Shown here piece by piece: positions 1-8,053 of a stretch of DNA of 35,046 nt. Numbering within the stretch: position 1 is the first letter of the stretch; each line of letters opens with the position of its first letter. This DNA comes from an uncultured Chloroflexota bacterium (GTDB lineage Bacteria > Chloroflexota > Anaerolineae > UBA4142 > SHND01): positions 1 to 35,046 of the forward strand of contig CALMZO010000193.1 of the NCBI GenBank assembly GCA_937870825.1, in the 5' to 3' direction. The notes below the pieces were generated by a model. It made no database searches. It was given only the letters and a program-made list of their open reading frames with translations, and was not told where the DNA came from. The position numbers and the translations under genes were made by a program.

Positions 1-1434
1 TATTTGATTTCGTTGTGCGCGAGATTACAGAACACAGAAAACAGAACACAGAGAATCGAACTGCGCAAATTGTGCGGTTATTTGCCGTTGGCGTTGAAAA
101 TCGCGGGGAGTTATCTGGGCGCGACGCCGAATATCGAAATCGCGCGTTATATCGAGAAATTGCGCGCGCGGCGTCTGGAAATTTTGCGCGAACGCGGCGA
201 TGATGAATTGAATGTGGAAGCGGCTTTCGCACTCACGTATGACCAACTGCCGCCGACGACGCAATTGACATGGCGACTGCTCGCCGTCTTTCCCGCGCCG
301 TTCTGGCACACCGCCGCGGCGTATGTGTGGGGCGTGGAGGAGGGACAAGCGCAAGATGAGTTGGGTGAGTTGGTGCGGTATAGTCTTGTTGAGTACACGG
401 CGGGGGATGGGGGACAGGGAAAGGGGGATAGATATTCGCTCCACGATTTACTGCGTGAATTTGCGGAGCGACGAACGACGGACGACGAACGACGAACAAC
501 TTCGTTGCGCCATGCCGAGTTTTATAAAGATGTGGCGACGGAGGCAAAGGAATTATACAAGCGGGGAAATGAAAATGTTGTCGCGGGTTTAAAATTGTTT
601 GAACAAGAAATCGCGCACATTCGCGCGGGGCAAAAATGGGCGGCGGAAAATTTGGAGAATGATGCCGATGCCGCGCGGTTGTGCAGTGAATATCCCGACG
701 CGGCGGTGTATGTGGCGCAATTGCGTTTGAGCGCGCGTGAAAACATTCATTGGCTTCAGGACGCTCTGCGCGCAGCAAAACAGCTTGGCGACAAATCAAT
801 GGAAGGAAATCATCTCGGCAATCTCGGCTTGGCGTATGCGGCTTTGGGCGAGGTGCGGCGGGCGATTGAGTTTTACGAACAAAGAATTGCAATTGCGCGC
901 GAGATAGGCGATAGACGCGGGGAAGGGAATGCGCTCGGCAATCTCGGCTTGGCGTATGCGGCTTTGGGCGAGGTGCGGCGGGCGATTGAGTATCACGAGC
1001 AAGCGTTGTTGATTGACCGCGAGATAGGCGATAGACGCGGAGAAGGGGCTGACCTCGGCAATCTCGGCAGTGCGTATTATAGTTTGGGCGAGGTGCGGCG
1101 GGCGATTGAGTATCACGAGCAAGCGTTGGCAGTGATGCGCGACATCGGTGACAAACGCGCAGAGGGTTCGATTCTCGGCAATCTCGGCTTGGCGTATGCG
1201 GCTTTGGGCGAGGTGCGGCGGGCGATTGAGTTTTACGAACAAGCGTTGGTGATTGCGCGCGAGATAGGCGATAGACGCGGGGAAGGGAATGCGCAAGCGA
1301 ACATGGGAAACGCATACAAAAAATTGGGCGACATGAACAAGGCAAGAGAATTGTGGCGCGCGGCGTTGGCGATTTTTGAAGCGATTGAAGACCCGAACGC
1401 GGAGAGGGTGAGAGGGTGGCTAAGCGAAGGATGA
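1..1434 (+). CDS. STAND/NB-ARC-type ATPase, C-terminal part, with winged helix and TPR repeats (5'-truncated)
   Basis: The reading frame is open at the left edge, so the P-loop ATPase half lies outside the window. The visible part begins with the end of an NB-ARC-like module (CGYLPLALKIAGSYL, the GLPLAL-type motif). A winged-helix-like region follows, up to the HDLLREFAERR segment. A linker leads to five C-terminal TPR units of 40 residues (codons spanning about 805-1400). STAND proteins of this build act as inducible signalling or defence switches in which the TPRs sense a ligand; the ligand here is unknown. The first four TPR units are almost identical in DNA, indicating recent expansion. 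Two stretches look like intergenic repeat sequence now read as protein: QNTENRTQR near the left edge and RRTTDDERRTT at about 470-500. The family call is firm; the role is not. Confidence 0.8.
   Translation, partial: YLISLCARLQNTENRTQRIELRKLCGYLPLALKIAGSYLGATPNIEIARYIEKLRARRLEILRERGDDELNVEAAFALTYDQLPPTTQLTWRLLAVFPAPFWHTAAAYVWGVEEGQAQDELGELVRYSLVEYTAGDGGQGKGDRYSLHDLLREFAERRTTDDERRTTSLRHAEFYKDVATEAKELYKRGNENVVAGLKLFEQEIAHIRAGQKWAAENLENDADAARLCSEYPDAAVYVAQLRLSARENIHWLQDALRAAKQLGDKSMEGNHLGNLGLAYAALGEVRRAIEFYEQRIAIAREIGDRRGEGNALGNLGLAYAALGEVRRAIEYHEQALLIDREIGDRRGEGADLGNLGSAYYSLGEVRRAIEYHEQALAVMRDIGDKRAEGSILGNLGLAYAALGEVRRAIEFYEQALVIAREIGDRRGEGNAQANMGNAYKKLGDMNKARELWRAALAIFEAIEDPNAERVRGWLSEG
470..500 (+). 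repeat. GACGAAC-type low-complexity repeat inside a coding region
   Basis: This is a run of CGACGAACGAC-type units, the same family that fills spacers at 10371-10440, 14085-14137 and 21005-21028. Here it is read in frame as RRTTDDERRTT within the STAND/TPR protein, between the winged-helix region and the helical linker. Confidence 0.75.
814..1290 (+). repeat. 120-bp tandem DNA repeats encoding TPR units
   Basis: A 57-nt block is identical at 814-870, 934-990 and 1174-1230, and slightly diverged at 1054-1110, giving a strict 120-nt period. Each unit encodes one 40-residue TPR (LGNLG.AY..LGEVRRAIE..EQAL). The identity between units 1, 2 and 4, with unit 3 diverged, suggests recent duplication or homogenisation. 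Confidence 0.9.
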
Positions 1435-1485
1435 GGGATGAGGGATGAAGGATGAACGACGAAGGACGAACGACGAATAACAAAT
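1431..1485 (+). repeat. Low-complexity spacer repeat (GATGAGG / GACGAAY units)
   Basis: The 3' end of the TPR gene runs into GATGAGG-type units and then GACGAAGGACGAACGACGAAT. The stop codon at 1432-1434 is embedded in this repeat. No gene is seen between here and the DUF433 gene. Confidence 0.7.
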
Positions 1486-1550
1486 CCAATTTTGAAAAAA
1501 GTATGATATAGTTTTCTTAACGGCGTTGTTTAGTGAAAGTGAGCAAGCGT

Positions 1551-1787
1551 ATGAATGGTTTAGACCGAATCACCTTTGACCCTCACATCATGGGCGGGCG
1601 CGCGTGCATTCGCGGAATGCGGATTACGGTGGCATTGGTGTTGAATCTTGTTGCGGGTGGCTTGACCAATCAAGAAATCATTCGACAATATCCCTATCTT
1701 GAAATCGAGGACATTCGTCAGTCATTATTGTATGCCGCGCGCTTGGCGCAGGAAAGCGTCATCCCAATCGAAATGGTTACGGCATGA
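1551..1787 (+). CDS. DUF433 family antitoxin-like protein
   Basis: This small protein (78 residues from ATG 1551) has the DUF433 signature: DRITFDP near the start, then GGRACIRGMRITV, then a helical region with YPYLEIEDI and LLYAARLA. DUF433 proteins are helix-turn-helix-like and are usually encoded directly upstream of DUF5615 PIN-like proteins, forming a presumed VapBC-like antitoxin/toxin pair. That is the arrangement here: the stop overlaps the next start by 4 nt (ATGA at 1784-1787), implying translational coupling. An in-frame GTG at 1533 could add six residues. Neither start has a strong Shine-Dalgarno sequence. The antitoxin role is inferred from family and context. Confidence 0.85.
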   Translation: MNGLDRITFDPHIMGGRACIRGMRITVALVLNLVAGGLTNQEIIRQYPYLEIEDIRQSLLYAARLAQESVIPIEMVTA

Positions 1788-2149
1788 AATTCATTGCGAA
1801 CATGGGCATTTCGCCGCTCACTGTGGTTTTTTTGCGCGAACGCGGACACGAAGCCATCCATCTCCACGAACAATCATTGGACCGTCTGCCCGACGAAAAA
1901 ATTATTGACAAGGCGCGTGATGAAGGTTCCATTATCTTGACGAGTGATTTGGATTTTGGCGATTTGCTTGCGGCGAGCCGCGCGGAATTGCCAAGTGTGA
2001 TTATTTTTCGCCTTGAACCGCCAATGACGGCTGAAAAAGTGAATGGAAAACTTGAAATCGTTTTGGCGGATTATGCGAACGAGTTGACACAAGGAGCAAT
2101 CCTGAGCGTCAGCGAAAAAAACATCCGCGTCCGCCGCCTGCCAATTTGA
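1784..2149 (+). CDS. DUF5615 PIN-like toxin-like protein
   Basis: This 121-residue protein is the second gene of the pair and overlaps the DUF433 gene by 4 nt. It matches the DUF5615 PIN-like layout: MKFIANMGISP at the start, a RGHEAIHLHEQ segment, DEKIIDKARDE, and the acidic TSDLDFGDL motif around residues 51-59. PIN-like proteins are usually metal-dependent RNases that bind Mg through conserved acids. The first acid normally sits in an M-x-F-L-x-D-x-x-I/L-S-P context; here that residue is Asn6. This could reduce activity or mark a non-toxic subfamily. The family call is good; RNase activity is uncertain. Confidence 0.82.
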   Translation: MKFIANMGISPLTVVFLRERGHEAIHLHEQSLDRLPDEKIIDKARDEGSIILTSDLDFGDLLAASRAELPSVIIFRLEPPMTAEKVNGKLEIVLADYANELTQGAILSVSEKNIRVRRLPI

Positions 2150-2255
2150 ATGACGTCTCTCGTCTCTCGTTTCTCGTCTCTCGTCTCTTGCTTCTCGCTT
2201 CACTGACTTTTCACTGATTACTGAACACTGCTCACTGATTACTGCTCACTCACTC
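2150..2255. repeat. Pyrimidine-rich spacer repeats (TCTCGTC and ACTGATTACTG units)
   Basis: The spacer between the toxin-like gene and the DUF1028 gene is built from TCTCGTC-type units followed by CACTGATTACTG-type units. It contains no ribosome binding site for the next gene and no recognisable promoter. The ACTGATTACTG units recur at 32784-32844. Confidence 0.65.
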
Positions 2256-2279
2256 CATCCCCCCATCTCTCTTTCCCAA

Positions 2280-3140
2280 ATGACTCCCTCCACCTTTTCC
2301 CTCGTCGCGTATGACCCGAGCAATGGCGACCTTGGCATTGCCGTCGCGTCGAAATTTCTTGCCGTTGGTTCCGTGGTGCCGTGGGCGCAGCATGGTGTGG
2401 GCGCGATTGCGACGCAGAGTTGGGCGAACACGAGTTACGGTCCGTACGGACTCGAAATGTTGAAACAAGGCATGTCGCCCGAAGAGGTGGGCAATGCGTT
2501 GACCGTCATGGACGCGCAAGCCGCGCAGCGACAATTCGGCATCGTGGACGCGCAGGGACGCGCGTTCACGTTCACCGGCAGCGAATGTTCGGATTGGGCG
2601 GGCGGACGCATCGGAAAAAATTATGCCGCGCAAGGCAACATTCTCGTCGGCGCGGCGGTGGTGGACGCGCTCGCGGAAACGTTCGAACGCGCGCGCGGCA
2701 CGTTGGCGGAACGTTTATTGAACGCGCTTGCGGCGGGACAAGCGGCGGGCGGCGATGCGCGCGGACAAGAATCCGCCGCGCTGCTGGTGGTGCGCGCGAA
2801 CGGCGGGTACGGCGGATTCAACGACCGCTATCTCGATTTGCGCGTGGACGACCACACCGCGCCGATTGAGGAATTGAAACGATTGCTCGATTTGCATTTT
2901 CTTTATCTCGACAAATCGAACGCGAACGATTTAATCGCGATTGACGAAAACATTGCGCGCGAACTCCAAAGCATCATGGCAAAACGCGGCTATGCTGTTC
3001 AAGTGAACGGCGTGTGGGATGACGCGTCACAAAAAGCATTTCGCAAATTCGGCGGCGTCGAAAATCTCGAAGAACGCTTGCAAGAGGGACCGTGGGTGGA
3101 TAAAGTGGTGTTGAGGTTTTTGAGGGAGAGGTTTGGATGA
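2280..3140 (+). CDS. DUF1028 family protein with C-terminal peptidoglycan-binding-like domain
   Basis: This 286-residue protein opens with the DUF1028 pattern TFSLVAYDPSNGDLGIAVAS, followed by FLAVGSVVPWAQHGVGAIATQ. DUF1028 proteins resemble Ntn hydrolases (Ntn-like fold), but their reaction is not well established. The core ends near residue 215. The last 70 residues (IARELQSIMAKRGYAVQVNGVWDDASQKAFRKF) look like the peptidoglycan-binding-type domain often fused to DUF1028. No signal peptide is visible. The ATG at 2280 follows a pyrimidine-rich spacer with no Shine-Dalgarno sequence. The gene is convergent with the minus-strand membrane protein and ends at a strong hairpin. A second, very different DUF1028 protein lies at 24761-25792. 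Confidence 0.88.
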   Translation: MTPSTFSLVAYDPSNGDLGIAVASKFLAVGSVVPWAQHGVGAIATQSWANTSYGPYGLEMLKQGMSPEEVGNALTVMDAQAAQRQFGIVDAQGRAFTFTGSECSDWAGGRIGKNYAAQGNILVGAAVVDALAETFERARGTLAERLLNALAAGQAAGGDARGQESAALLVVRANGGYGGFNDRYLDLRVDDHTAPIEELKRLLDLHFLYLDKSNANDLIAIDENIARELQSIMAKRGYAVQVNGVWDDASQKAFRKFGGVENLEERLQEGPWVDKVVLRFLRERFG

Positions 3141-3192
3141 AAAAGGAAATGCGGGAAATAAGGGAACTCTTTTATTTCCCGCATTTCCTTTT
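3141..3192. terminator. Bidirectional terminator hairpin, 21-bp perfect stem
   Basis: Arms 3141-3161 and 3172-3192 are perfect reverse complements (21 bp) around a 10-nt loop. The right arm runs into a T-rich stretch for plus-strand transcripts. It lies between convergent genes ending at 3140 and 3213. The arm text (GGAAATGCGGGAAATAA) resembles spacer text near 4300-4340, so it may have been built from a dispersed repeat. Confidence 0.85.
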
Positions 3193-3212
3193 ATTTTCCT
3201 CTTTTCCGTTCT

Positions 3213-4256
3213 TTAGCAGAACGTCACACTCGTCGCGTATGCCGAACCATTCGTCGCATTCAAATACACACGCGAATTGTCATCGCGGCGGCGCGCGGCG
3301 AGGGCTTGCAGCGTCACGCACGGACCTCCGCTGTTGACCGGCGTGTAGGAAATCGAAAATTCGGTGCGCCCCGGCGGTACGGTAATTCCTGCGAACGGCG
3401 ATTCCCCGTAATCTTTGTTGCGCGCTTTGTTCGGGTCCAAAAGAATAATGCGCCAGTACATTCCCACACTTTCGCGGTTCGTATTCCAAAACGACGCGGT
3501 GAACGTCACTTGCGCTTGACGGGGCGGCGGATTCGGCGACACGCGAATGTTGGTGATGTACACGGCGGGCGGCAAGGAACTGTTCGATTCGGGCGCTTTG
3601 CCGGGATTGCGATTCGGCGTAATCGTCGGAATCACCGTAAGCGCGGGTTCTGTCGTCGTCGGTTCAATGACGAGCGCGGGCGTTGGCGAAACGGGAATCG
3701 GCGTCACAAACGGTTCGATGTGACGCGTCGGCGTGGGCGAAATCGAGTTCGCGATGGAATTGCTGGCAGCAACGCGCGGCACAATGCGCGTGGGCGTCGG
3801 GTTCGCGTCCGCGCTCGCAAACAATGGACTGTCGAAATTCAGAACGCCGAAAAAAATTCCCGCGAGGACGAACAGCGCAAGCGCGATTCCCAAAAACGCA
3901 AGCGCGGATTTTTTTCCCTCAAACGAATGCCTTTCGTTTTCCCCCGCGCGTGGTTCAATCAACGGCGCGATATTTTCACGAGACGTATGCGCGTCATTTG
4001 AAACAACAACGTCTTGTGTTGCGTCGTTTGTAATTTCTTCCGTATTGCTCGGCGGTTCGGCTTCCACCCACTGCGGCGACGTTGTGTAATACCAGCGCCC
4101 CGTGTTCGCGCCGAGCATCCACACGCGCCCCTCGTCATCTTGTACGACCAATTCTTGGAGCGCGGCGTCAAATTCCTCCGCGCTGATGCGTCCCGCCGCG
4201 AACTTGCCGCGCAGTTTGAAAAATTTTTCTTCGGCTTGTTGAAACGCGTCTTGCAT
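3213..4256 (-). CDS. Single-pass membrane protein with Thr/Pro linker and extracellular beta domain
   Basis: This 347-residue protein is read from the ATG at 4256, which has a GGAAT-type site upstream. The open frame extends to 4526, but that part overlaps the penicillin-binding protein gene and is rejected. In order it has a short N-terminal module (residues 1-66) with helical text (RGKFAAGRISAEEFDAALQEL) and a WYYTTSPQWV stretch; a charged linker; one transmembrane helix at about 117-140; a PTPT-rich linker; and a C-terminal beta-rich domain ending in Cys that resembles an Ig-like or CARDB-like fold. N-terminus in, C-terminus out is likely. It lies downstream of the penicillin-binding protein gene on the same strand, suggesting a cell-envelope role. 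No function is recognised. Confidence 0.75.
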   Translation of the reverse strand: MQDAFQQAEEKFFKLRGKFAAGRISAEEFDAALQELVVQDDEGRVWMLGANTGRWYYTTSPQWVEAEPPSNTEEITNDATQDVVVSNDAHTSRENIAPLIEPRAGENERHSFEGKKSALAFLGIALALFVLAGIFFGVLNFDSPLFASADANPTPTRIVPRVAASNSIANSISPTPTRHIEPFVTPIPVSPTPALVIEPTTTEPALTVIPTITPNRNPGKAPESNSSLPPAVYITNIRVSPNPPPRQAQVTFTASFWNTNRESVGMYWRIILLDPNKARNKDYGESPFAGITVPPGRTEFSISYTPVNSGGPCVTLQALAARRRDDNSRVYLNATNGSAYATSVTFC

Positions 4257-4317
4257 GAACAATTCCAAAGAATTTCCTTCAGTTCCCTCAGTTCCTTCGT
4301 CAAGGAAAATAAGGAAA

Positions 4318-6711
4318 TCAGGGAAATAATTTTGCCGCATTCCCGCACGTACTTGCCTTGGTCGGCAGCTGCGCGCGTCCGTGTTTTTTAATCCATTCCG
4401 GCACGTTGCCCGATGCCATGCGAATATCGGCTTCGGGTCTTTCACTAAAGTATCGCATCTCCACCAATGCTTCCGGACACGCGGGTCCTGCAAGCAGCCC
4501 ATTCGTTTTATCAATCGGCACGCCAATCAACGAATCGTCAAAAATGTTCGGCGTTTCTTCCGCAAGGAAAATTTCGTCATGTTTGTTCGCGCAGTTCGAT
4601 GTCGCAAGCAGACCTGTGGCTGAACACACACTCGCTTTTACGAGACCGACTGGAATGCGAAACGTGTGCGGCTTGACAAGAGTGAACGGTTCGCGTTCCT
4701 TGTAAATGCGCGTCATCACGTTATGCCAAATCGGCGCCGCGCCCGAAATGCCGGTGACGCCGCGCATCTCTTCATTGCGCGGATTACCAACCCAAACACC
4801 GACGACGAGTTCGGGCGTGTAGCCGAGCGTCCAGTTGTCGCGAAAATCATTTGTCGTACCCGTTTTTACGGCGGCGGGACGCGTTTTGTTTTCCGCGCAG
4901 GTGGACGTGCCGTCGAGACAAAGTTTGAGCGGACTGTTTTGTCCGAACGCAGGCGTGCGCGATCTATTGTCCGATAACGCGCTCGTTATCAAGTACGCAT
5001 ACCGCGCATCGAGAACGCGCGGCGCATTGGCTTTATGTTCTTGCGCGTCGAATAACACATTGCCTTGCGCGTCCAAAATTTTGGTAAAGGGCGTCGGCGC
5101 GGCGCGTTTTCCTTCATTTGCCAACACCGCATACGCGCCGGTGAGTTCGACGAGTTTGACTTCACCCCCGCCCAACGTCAATGCGAGTCCGTACCGATTC
5201 GGGTCACCAAATGTCGTGATGCCAAAACGCTGCGCGCTGGCAATCATGCGCGGCACGCTGACAAAGTACAATGTTTTGATGGCGGGAATGTTGTACGAAT
5301 TTGCCAGCGCGGCGCGAACGGTGACGAGTCCATGTTCTTTGCCGTCATAATTGACGGGAATGTACGGCTCGTTGTATCCGGGAAAAACAATGCGCGTGTC
5401 GAGAATCGGCGTCGCGAGCGTCCATCCTTTTTCCAGCGCGGTCACATAGTTGATGGGCTTGATGGACGAACCCGGTTGGCGCAAACGATTCGCCACGTTC
5501 ACTTGCCCGTCAATCTTGGTGTCATAAAAATCCACACTGCCCACCATCGCGTAAATTTCGCCGGTTTGCGGATTCATCACGACGACTGCTGCGCTGCGAA
5601 CATTTTTGTTGCGAATCAATTCGATTTGTTTGCGCGCTTCTTGTTCCGCAATGTTTTGAATTTGCGGGTCGAGACTGGTGTACACTTGCAAGCCGCCGCG
5701 ATAAACAAGTTCCGGTCCGTACTGCAATTCCAATTGTTCGCGCGCATATTCCACAAAGTGCGGATACACTTGGGCGATGCCCGCGCCGCAATTTTTTTGA
5801 AACGCGTCGGATGCCAACAGCGCGGCAGTTTCTTCGACGGCGGTGCGCGCTTCGAATCGCGTAATATATTTTTCGCGCACCATCGAATTCAAAACAATGC
5901 GTTGTCGTCCGCGCGCGGCTTCGGGATTGCGGCACGGGTCGTACACGGCGGGCGATTGCGGCAGCCCTGCAAGCAAACTCGCTTGGTTCAAATCCAAGTC
6001 ACGCGCGTGTTTTGAAAAGTACGATTGCGCGGCGGCTTGGATGCCGTATGACAAATTTCCAAAATTGATTTCATTCAAATAGATCGCGAGGATTTCTTCT
6101 TTGGAATACCGCCGCGTGAGTTCGAGCGCATACACCGCTTCGCGCAATTTGCGCGTGAGCGTCACTTCAGGCGTCAGCATCGTCGTCTTGACGAGCTGCT
6201 GTGTAATGGTCGAGCCGCCGACGGTGGGCGCTTGTTCGAGCCACAAATAGTACAGCGCGCGCGCGACGCCTTCCGCGTCCACGCCGGAATTTTCATAGAA
6301 CGACGGGTCTTCGGTGGCGATGACCGCTTGTTTCAAAACGGTTGGAATGTCTTGGGGCGCGAGGTTTGTGCGTCGTCCCCCGCGCGCGTCAAACACTTCG
6401 AACAGCAAGTTGCCGTGACGGTCATAAATTTTGGTGGACTGCTGCTGTTCGATGGCGCGGAGTTCGATTTCGGCGGGCAAGAGACTGACAATGTACGCGT
6501 ATCCGACGGCGAGAAGAACCGTGCTGATGCCGATGACAAACGCAAAAAAAAGCGCAATACTCGCCAGCAATCCCAACGCGATGTCGCGCAACCCGCGCCG
6601 ATGGTGCCGTTCGCTGTAGCGACGGCGGCGCAGCCGCACAATGTACGGGATGTGCTGCGCTGCGGTCAACGCGCGAGGCGAAATTTTCTTGTCACGGAAA
6701 GAGGAGCGCAT
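4318..6711 (-). CDS. Class A penicillin-binding protein (GT51 transglycosylase / transpeptidase)
   Basis: This 797-residue bifunctional peptidoglycan synthase has an Arg-rich cytoplasmic N-terminus, one membrane helix at about 43-78, a GT51 domain and a transpeptidase domain. GT51 motifs include ATEDPSFYENSGVD (catalytic Glu near 134), GGSTITQQLVK and YLNEINFGNLSYGIQAAA. The transpeptidase shows SSIK with nucleophile Ser415, SYN at 472-474 and KTGTT from Lys616. It polymerises lipid II and cross-links stem peptides outside the membrane. The C-terminal tail (about 660-797) carries several Cys residues. The length is normal for the family. The ATG at 6711 lies just downstream of a minus-strand promoter-like pair. 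Confidence 0.95.
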   Translation of the reverse strand: MRSSFRDKKISPRALTAAQHIPYIVRLRRRRYSERHHRRGLRDIALGLLASIALFFAFVIGISTVLLAVGYAYIVSLLPAEIELRAIEQQQSTKIYDRHGNLLFEVFDARGGRRTNLAPQDIPTVLKQAVIATEDPSFYENSGVDAEGVARALYYLWLEQAPTVGGSTITQQLVKTTMLTPEVTLTRKLREAVYALELTRRYSKEEILAIYLNEINFGNLSYGIQAAAQSYFSKHARDLDLNQASLLAGLPQSPAVYDPCRNPEAARGRQRIVLNSMVREKYITRFEARTAVEETAALLASDAFQKNCGAGIAQVYPHFVEYAREQLELQYGPELVYRGGLQVYTSLDPQIQNIAEQEARKQIELIRNKNVRSAAVVVMNPQTGEIYAMVGSVDFYDTKIDGQVNVANRLRQPGSSIKPINYVTALEKGWTLATPILDTRIVFPGYNEPYIPVNYDGKEHGLVTVRAALANSYNIPAIKTLYFVSVPRMIASAQRFGITTFGDPNRYGLALTLGGGEVKLVELTGAYAVLANEGKRAAPTPFTKILDAQGNVLFDAQEHKANAPRVLDARYAYLITSALSDNRSRTPAFGQNSPLKLCLDGTSTCAENKTRPAAVKTGTTNDFRDNWTLGYTPELVVGVWVGNPRNEEMRGVTGISGAAPIWHNVMTRIYKEREPFTLVKPHTFRIPVGLVKASVCSATGLLATSNCANKHDEIFLAEETPNIFDDSLIGVPIDKTNGLLAGPACPEALVEMRYFSERPEADIRMASGNVPEWIKKHGRAQLPTKASTCGNAAKLFP

Positions 6712-6759
6712 CGTTCATCTGTAGCAAAACGCGAATCTACCCATCAGACGACAGCCACT

Positions 6760-6788
6760 ATTATAAAGTTCACGCGCGCGGACATCAA
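6760..6788 (-). promoter_or_regulatory. Predicted sigma70-type promoter for the penicillin-binding protein gene
   Basis: On the minus strand, TTGATG (6788-6783) and TATAAT (6765-6760) are separated by 17 bp. The gene starts about 50 bp downstream, at 6711. It lies back to back with a plus-strand extended -10 element at 6793-6801, so the divergent genes may share control. Confidence 0.55.
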
Positions 6789-6792
6789 GTGG

Positions 6793-6801
6793 TGTTATAC
6801 T
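6793..6801 (+). promoter_or_regulatory. Possible extended -10 element for the M24 peptidase gene
   Basis: The sequence TGTTATACT is an extended -10 (TG-N-TATACT), identical to the -10 of the rhaR promoter at 8209-8217. No good -35 is seen upstream. The gene start at 6834 is 33 nt downstream. Confidence 0.4.
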
Positions 6802-6833
6802 TGATATACCTTTTTCACAGGAGCAACTCATTC

Positions 6834-8015
6834 ATGCTGCAAGCCGAAAAACTCGCCCAGGCGAACCAGATTTTGCAAGAACTCGACATTGACGCGTGGC
6901 TCATTTTTGCGCGCGAGACGGAAGAGACGCCCGAACGCGCGTGGGAATTGCTCGCGCCGGGGATGGTGGTCTGGCAGTCGGCGATGATTTTAACGAAAAA
7001 CGGTGACCGCATCGCGATTGTCGGCAAAGGCGACGACGATGAATATCGCAAGCGCGGCTGGTACACGGAGGTTCATGCGTACGTGCAGGGCATCAGCGAA
7101 ATTTTGCGCGCAACCTTGACGCGGCTCGACCCGAAACACATCGCGCTCAATTATTCCGTCAGCAATCCGAACGCGGACGGCTTGACCCACGGCATGTTTC
7201 TCACGCTGCAAAACATTCTCCAAGACACGCCGTACGCGGAACGATTCCTTTCCGCAGACCCGATTCTCTCGCGGCTCCGGGGACGAAAAACCGTCGAGGA
7301 GTTGAAACGCATCCGCGCGGCGATTGACCGCACGCTGATTTTGTTTGACGAAACAACCGCGCGTTTGAAAACGGGTTTGACGGAACAAGAAATCGCGCAG
7401 CATTTCCACGCTCGCTGTGATGAATGGAATGTCGGAACGGCGTGGGCGTGGAATCAATGCCCCGCCGTCAACAACGGACCCGCGTCGTCGGCAGGACACG
7501 GCGGTCCGAGCGACATTCGTTTGGAACCCGGGCATCTCGTGCATATTGATTTTGGCATCAAGCAGAATGATTACTGTTCCGATTTGCAGCGCATGTGGTA
7601 TGTGTTGAAACCCGGCGAAACGGAACCGCCCGCGCATCTCGTTCACGCGTTCAATGCGGTGGCGAAAACGATTCAAGAGGCATCAAAAATTTTGCGTCCC
7701 GGCATCATGGGTTGGGAAGTGGACGCGCTCGCGCGCGAAGTGATTACGAGCGAGGGCTATCCCGAATATCAACACGGGTTGGGGCATCAAGTCGGGCGCG
7801 CGGTGCATGACGGCGGCACGGGACTGTTGCCGCGTTGGGAACGGTACGGCGAAACGCCCTACGGCGTCGTCGAGGAAAATCAGGTGTACACGATTGAACT
7901 CGGCGTGCAAACCGACGCGGGCTATATTGGACTCGAAGAAGATGTGCTGGTGACAAAGGACGGCGTCGAATGGTTGGCGCCGCCTCAGCGCGAACTGATT
8001 CTCATTCGCAGTTGA
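6834..8015 (+). CDS. M24 family metallopeptidase (Xaa-Pro aminopeptidase-like)
   Basis: This 393-residue protein starts at ATG 6834, preceded by CAGGAG at 6819-6824; an in-frame start 45 nt upstream would lie in the promoter region. Residues 1-150 form a creatinase-type N-terminal domain and the rest is the pita-bread catalytic domain. The dinuclear metal ligands can be placed: Asp239 (HIDFG), Asp250 (YCSDLQRMWY), His318 (GLGHQVG), Glu355 (YTIELG) and Glu369 (GLEEDVLVT). M24 enzymes of this type remove N-terminal residues before proline or cleave related bonds in the cytoplasm. Substrate cannot be set from sequence. The second histidine region reads HDGG rather than the more usual HE. It ends at its own terminator. 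Confidence 0.9.
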   Translation: MLQAEKLAQANQILQELDIDAWLIFARETEETPERAWELLAPGMVVWQSAMILTKNGDRIAIVGKGDDDEYRKRGWYTEVHAYVQGISEILRATLTRLDPKHIALNYSVSNPNADGLTHGMFLTLQNILQDTPYAERFLSADPILSRLRGRKTVEELKRIRAAIDRTLILFDETTARLKTGLTEQEIAQHFHARCDEWNVGTAWAWNQCPAVNNGPASSAGHGGPSDIRLEPGHLVHIDFGIKQNDYCSDLQRMWYVLKPGETEPPAHLVHAFNAVAKTIQEASKILRPGIMGWEVDALAREVITSEGYPEYQHGLGHQVGRAVHDGGTGLLPRWERYGETPYGVVEENQVYTIELGVQTDAGYIGLEEDVLVTKDGVEWLAPPQRELILIRS

Positions 8016-8016
8016 G

Positions 8017-8042
8017 AAAATCCTCCGCAAGGAGGATTTTTT
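8017..8042 (+). terminator. Rho-independent terminator after the M24 peptidase gene
   Basis: Arms 8017-8026 (AAAATCCTCC) and 8031-8040 (GGAGGATTTT) form a 10-bp stem with a GCAA tetraloop, followed by more T residues. It starts 2 nt after the stop codon. Confidence 0.9.
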
Positions 8043-8053
8043 CCTTATTGGCG

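Noticed and set aside
233..1489. Long minus-strand open frame (418 codons) opposite the TPR gene
   Set aside because: The repetitive SPAAPRPKPHTPSRDCR text is just the reverse reading of the TPR repeats.
4257..4526. N-terminal extension of the membrane protein gene into the PBP gene
   Set aside because: It overlaps the real end of the PBP coding region, and the text has no domain resemblance.
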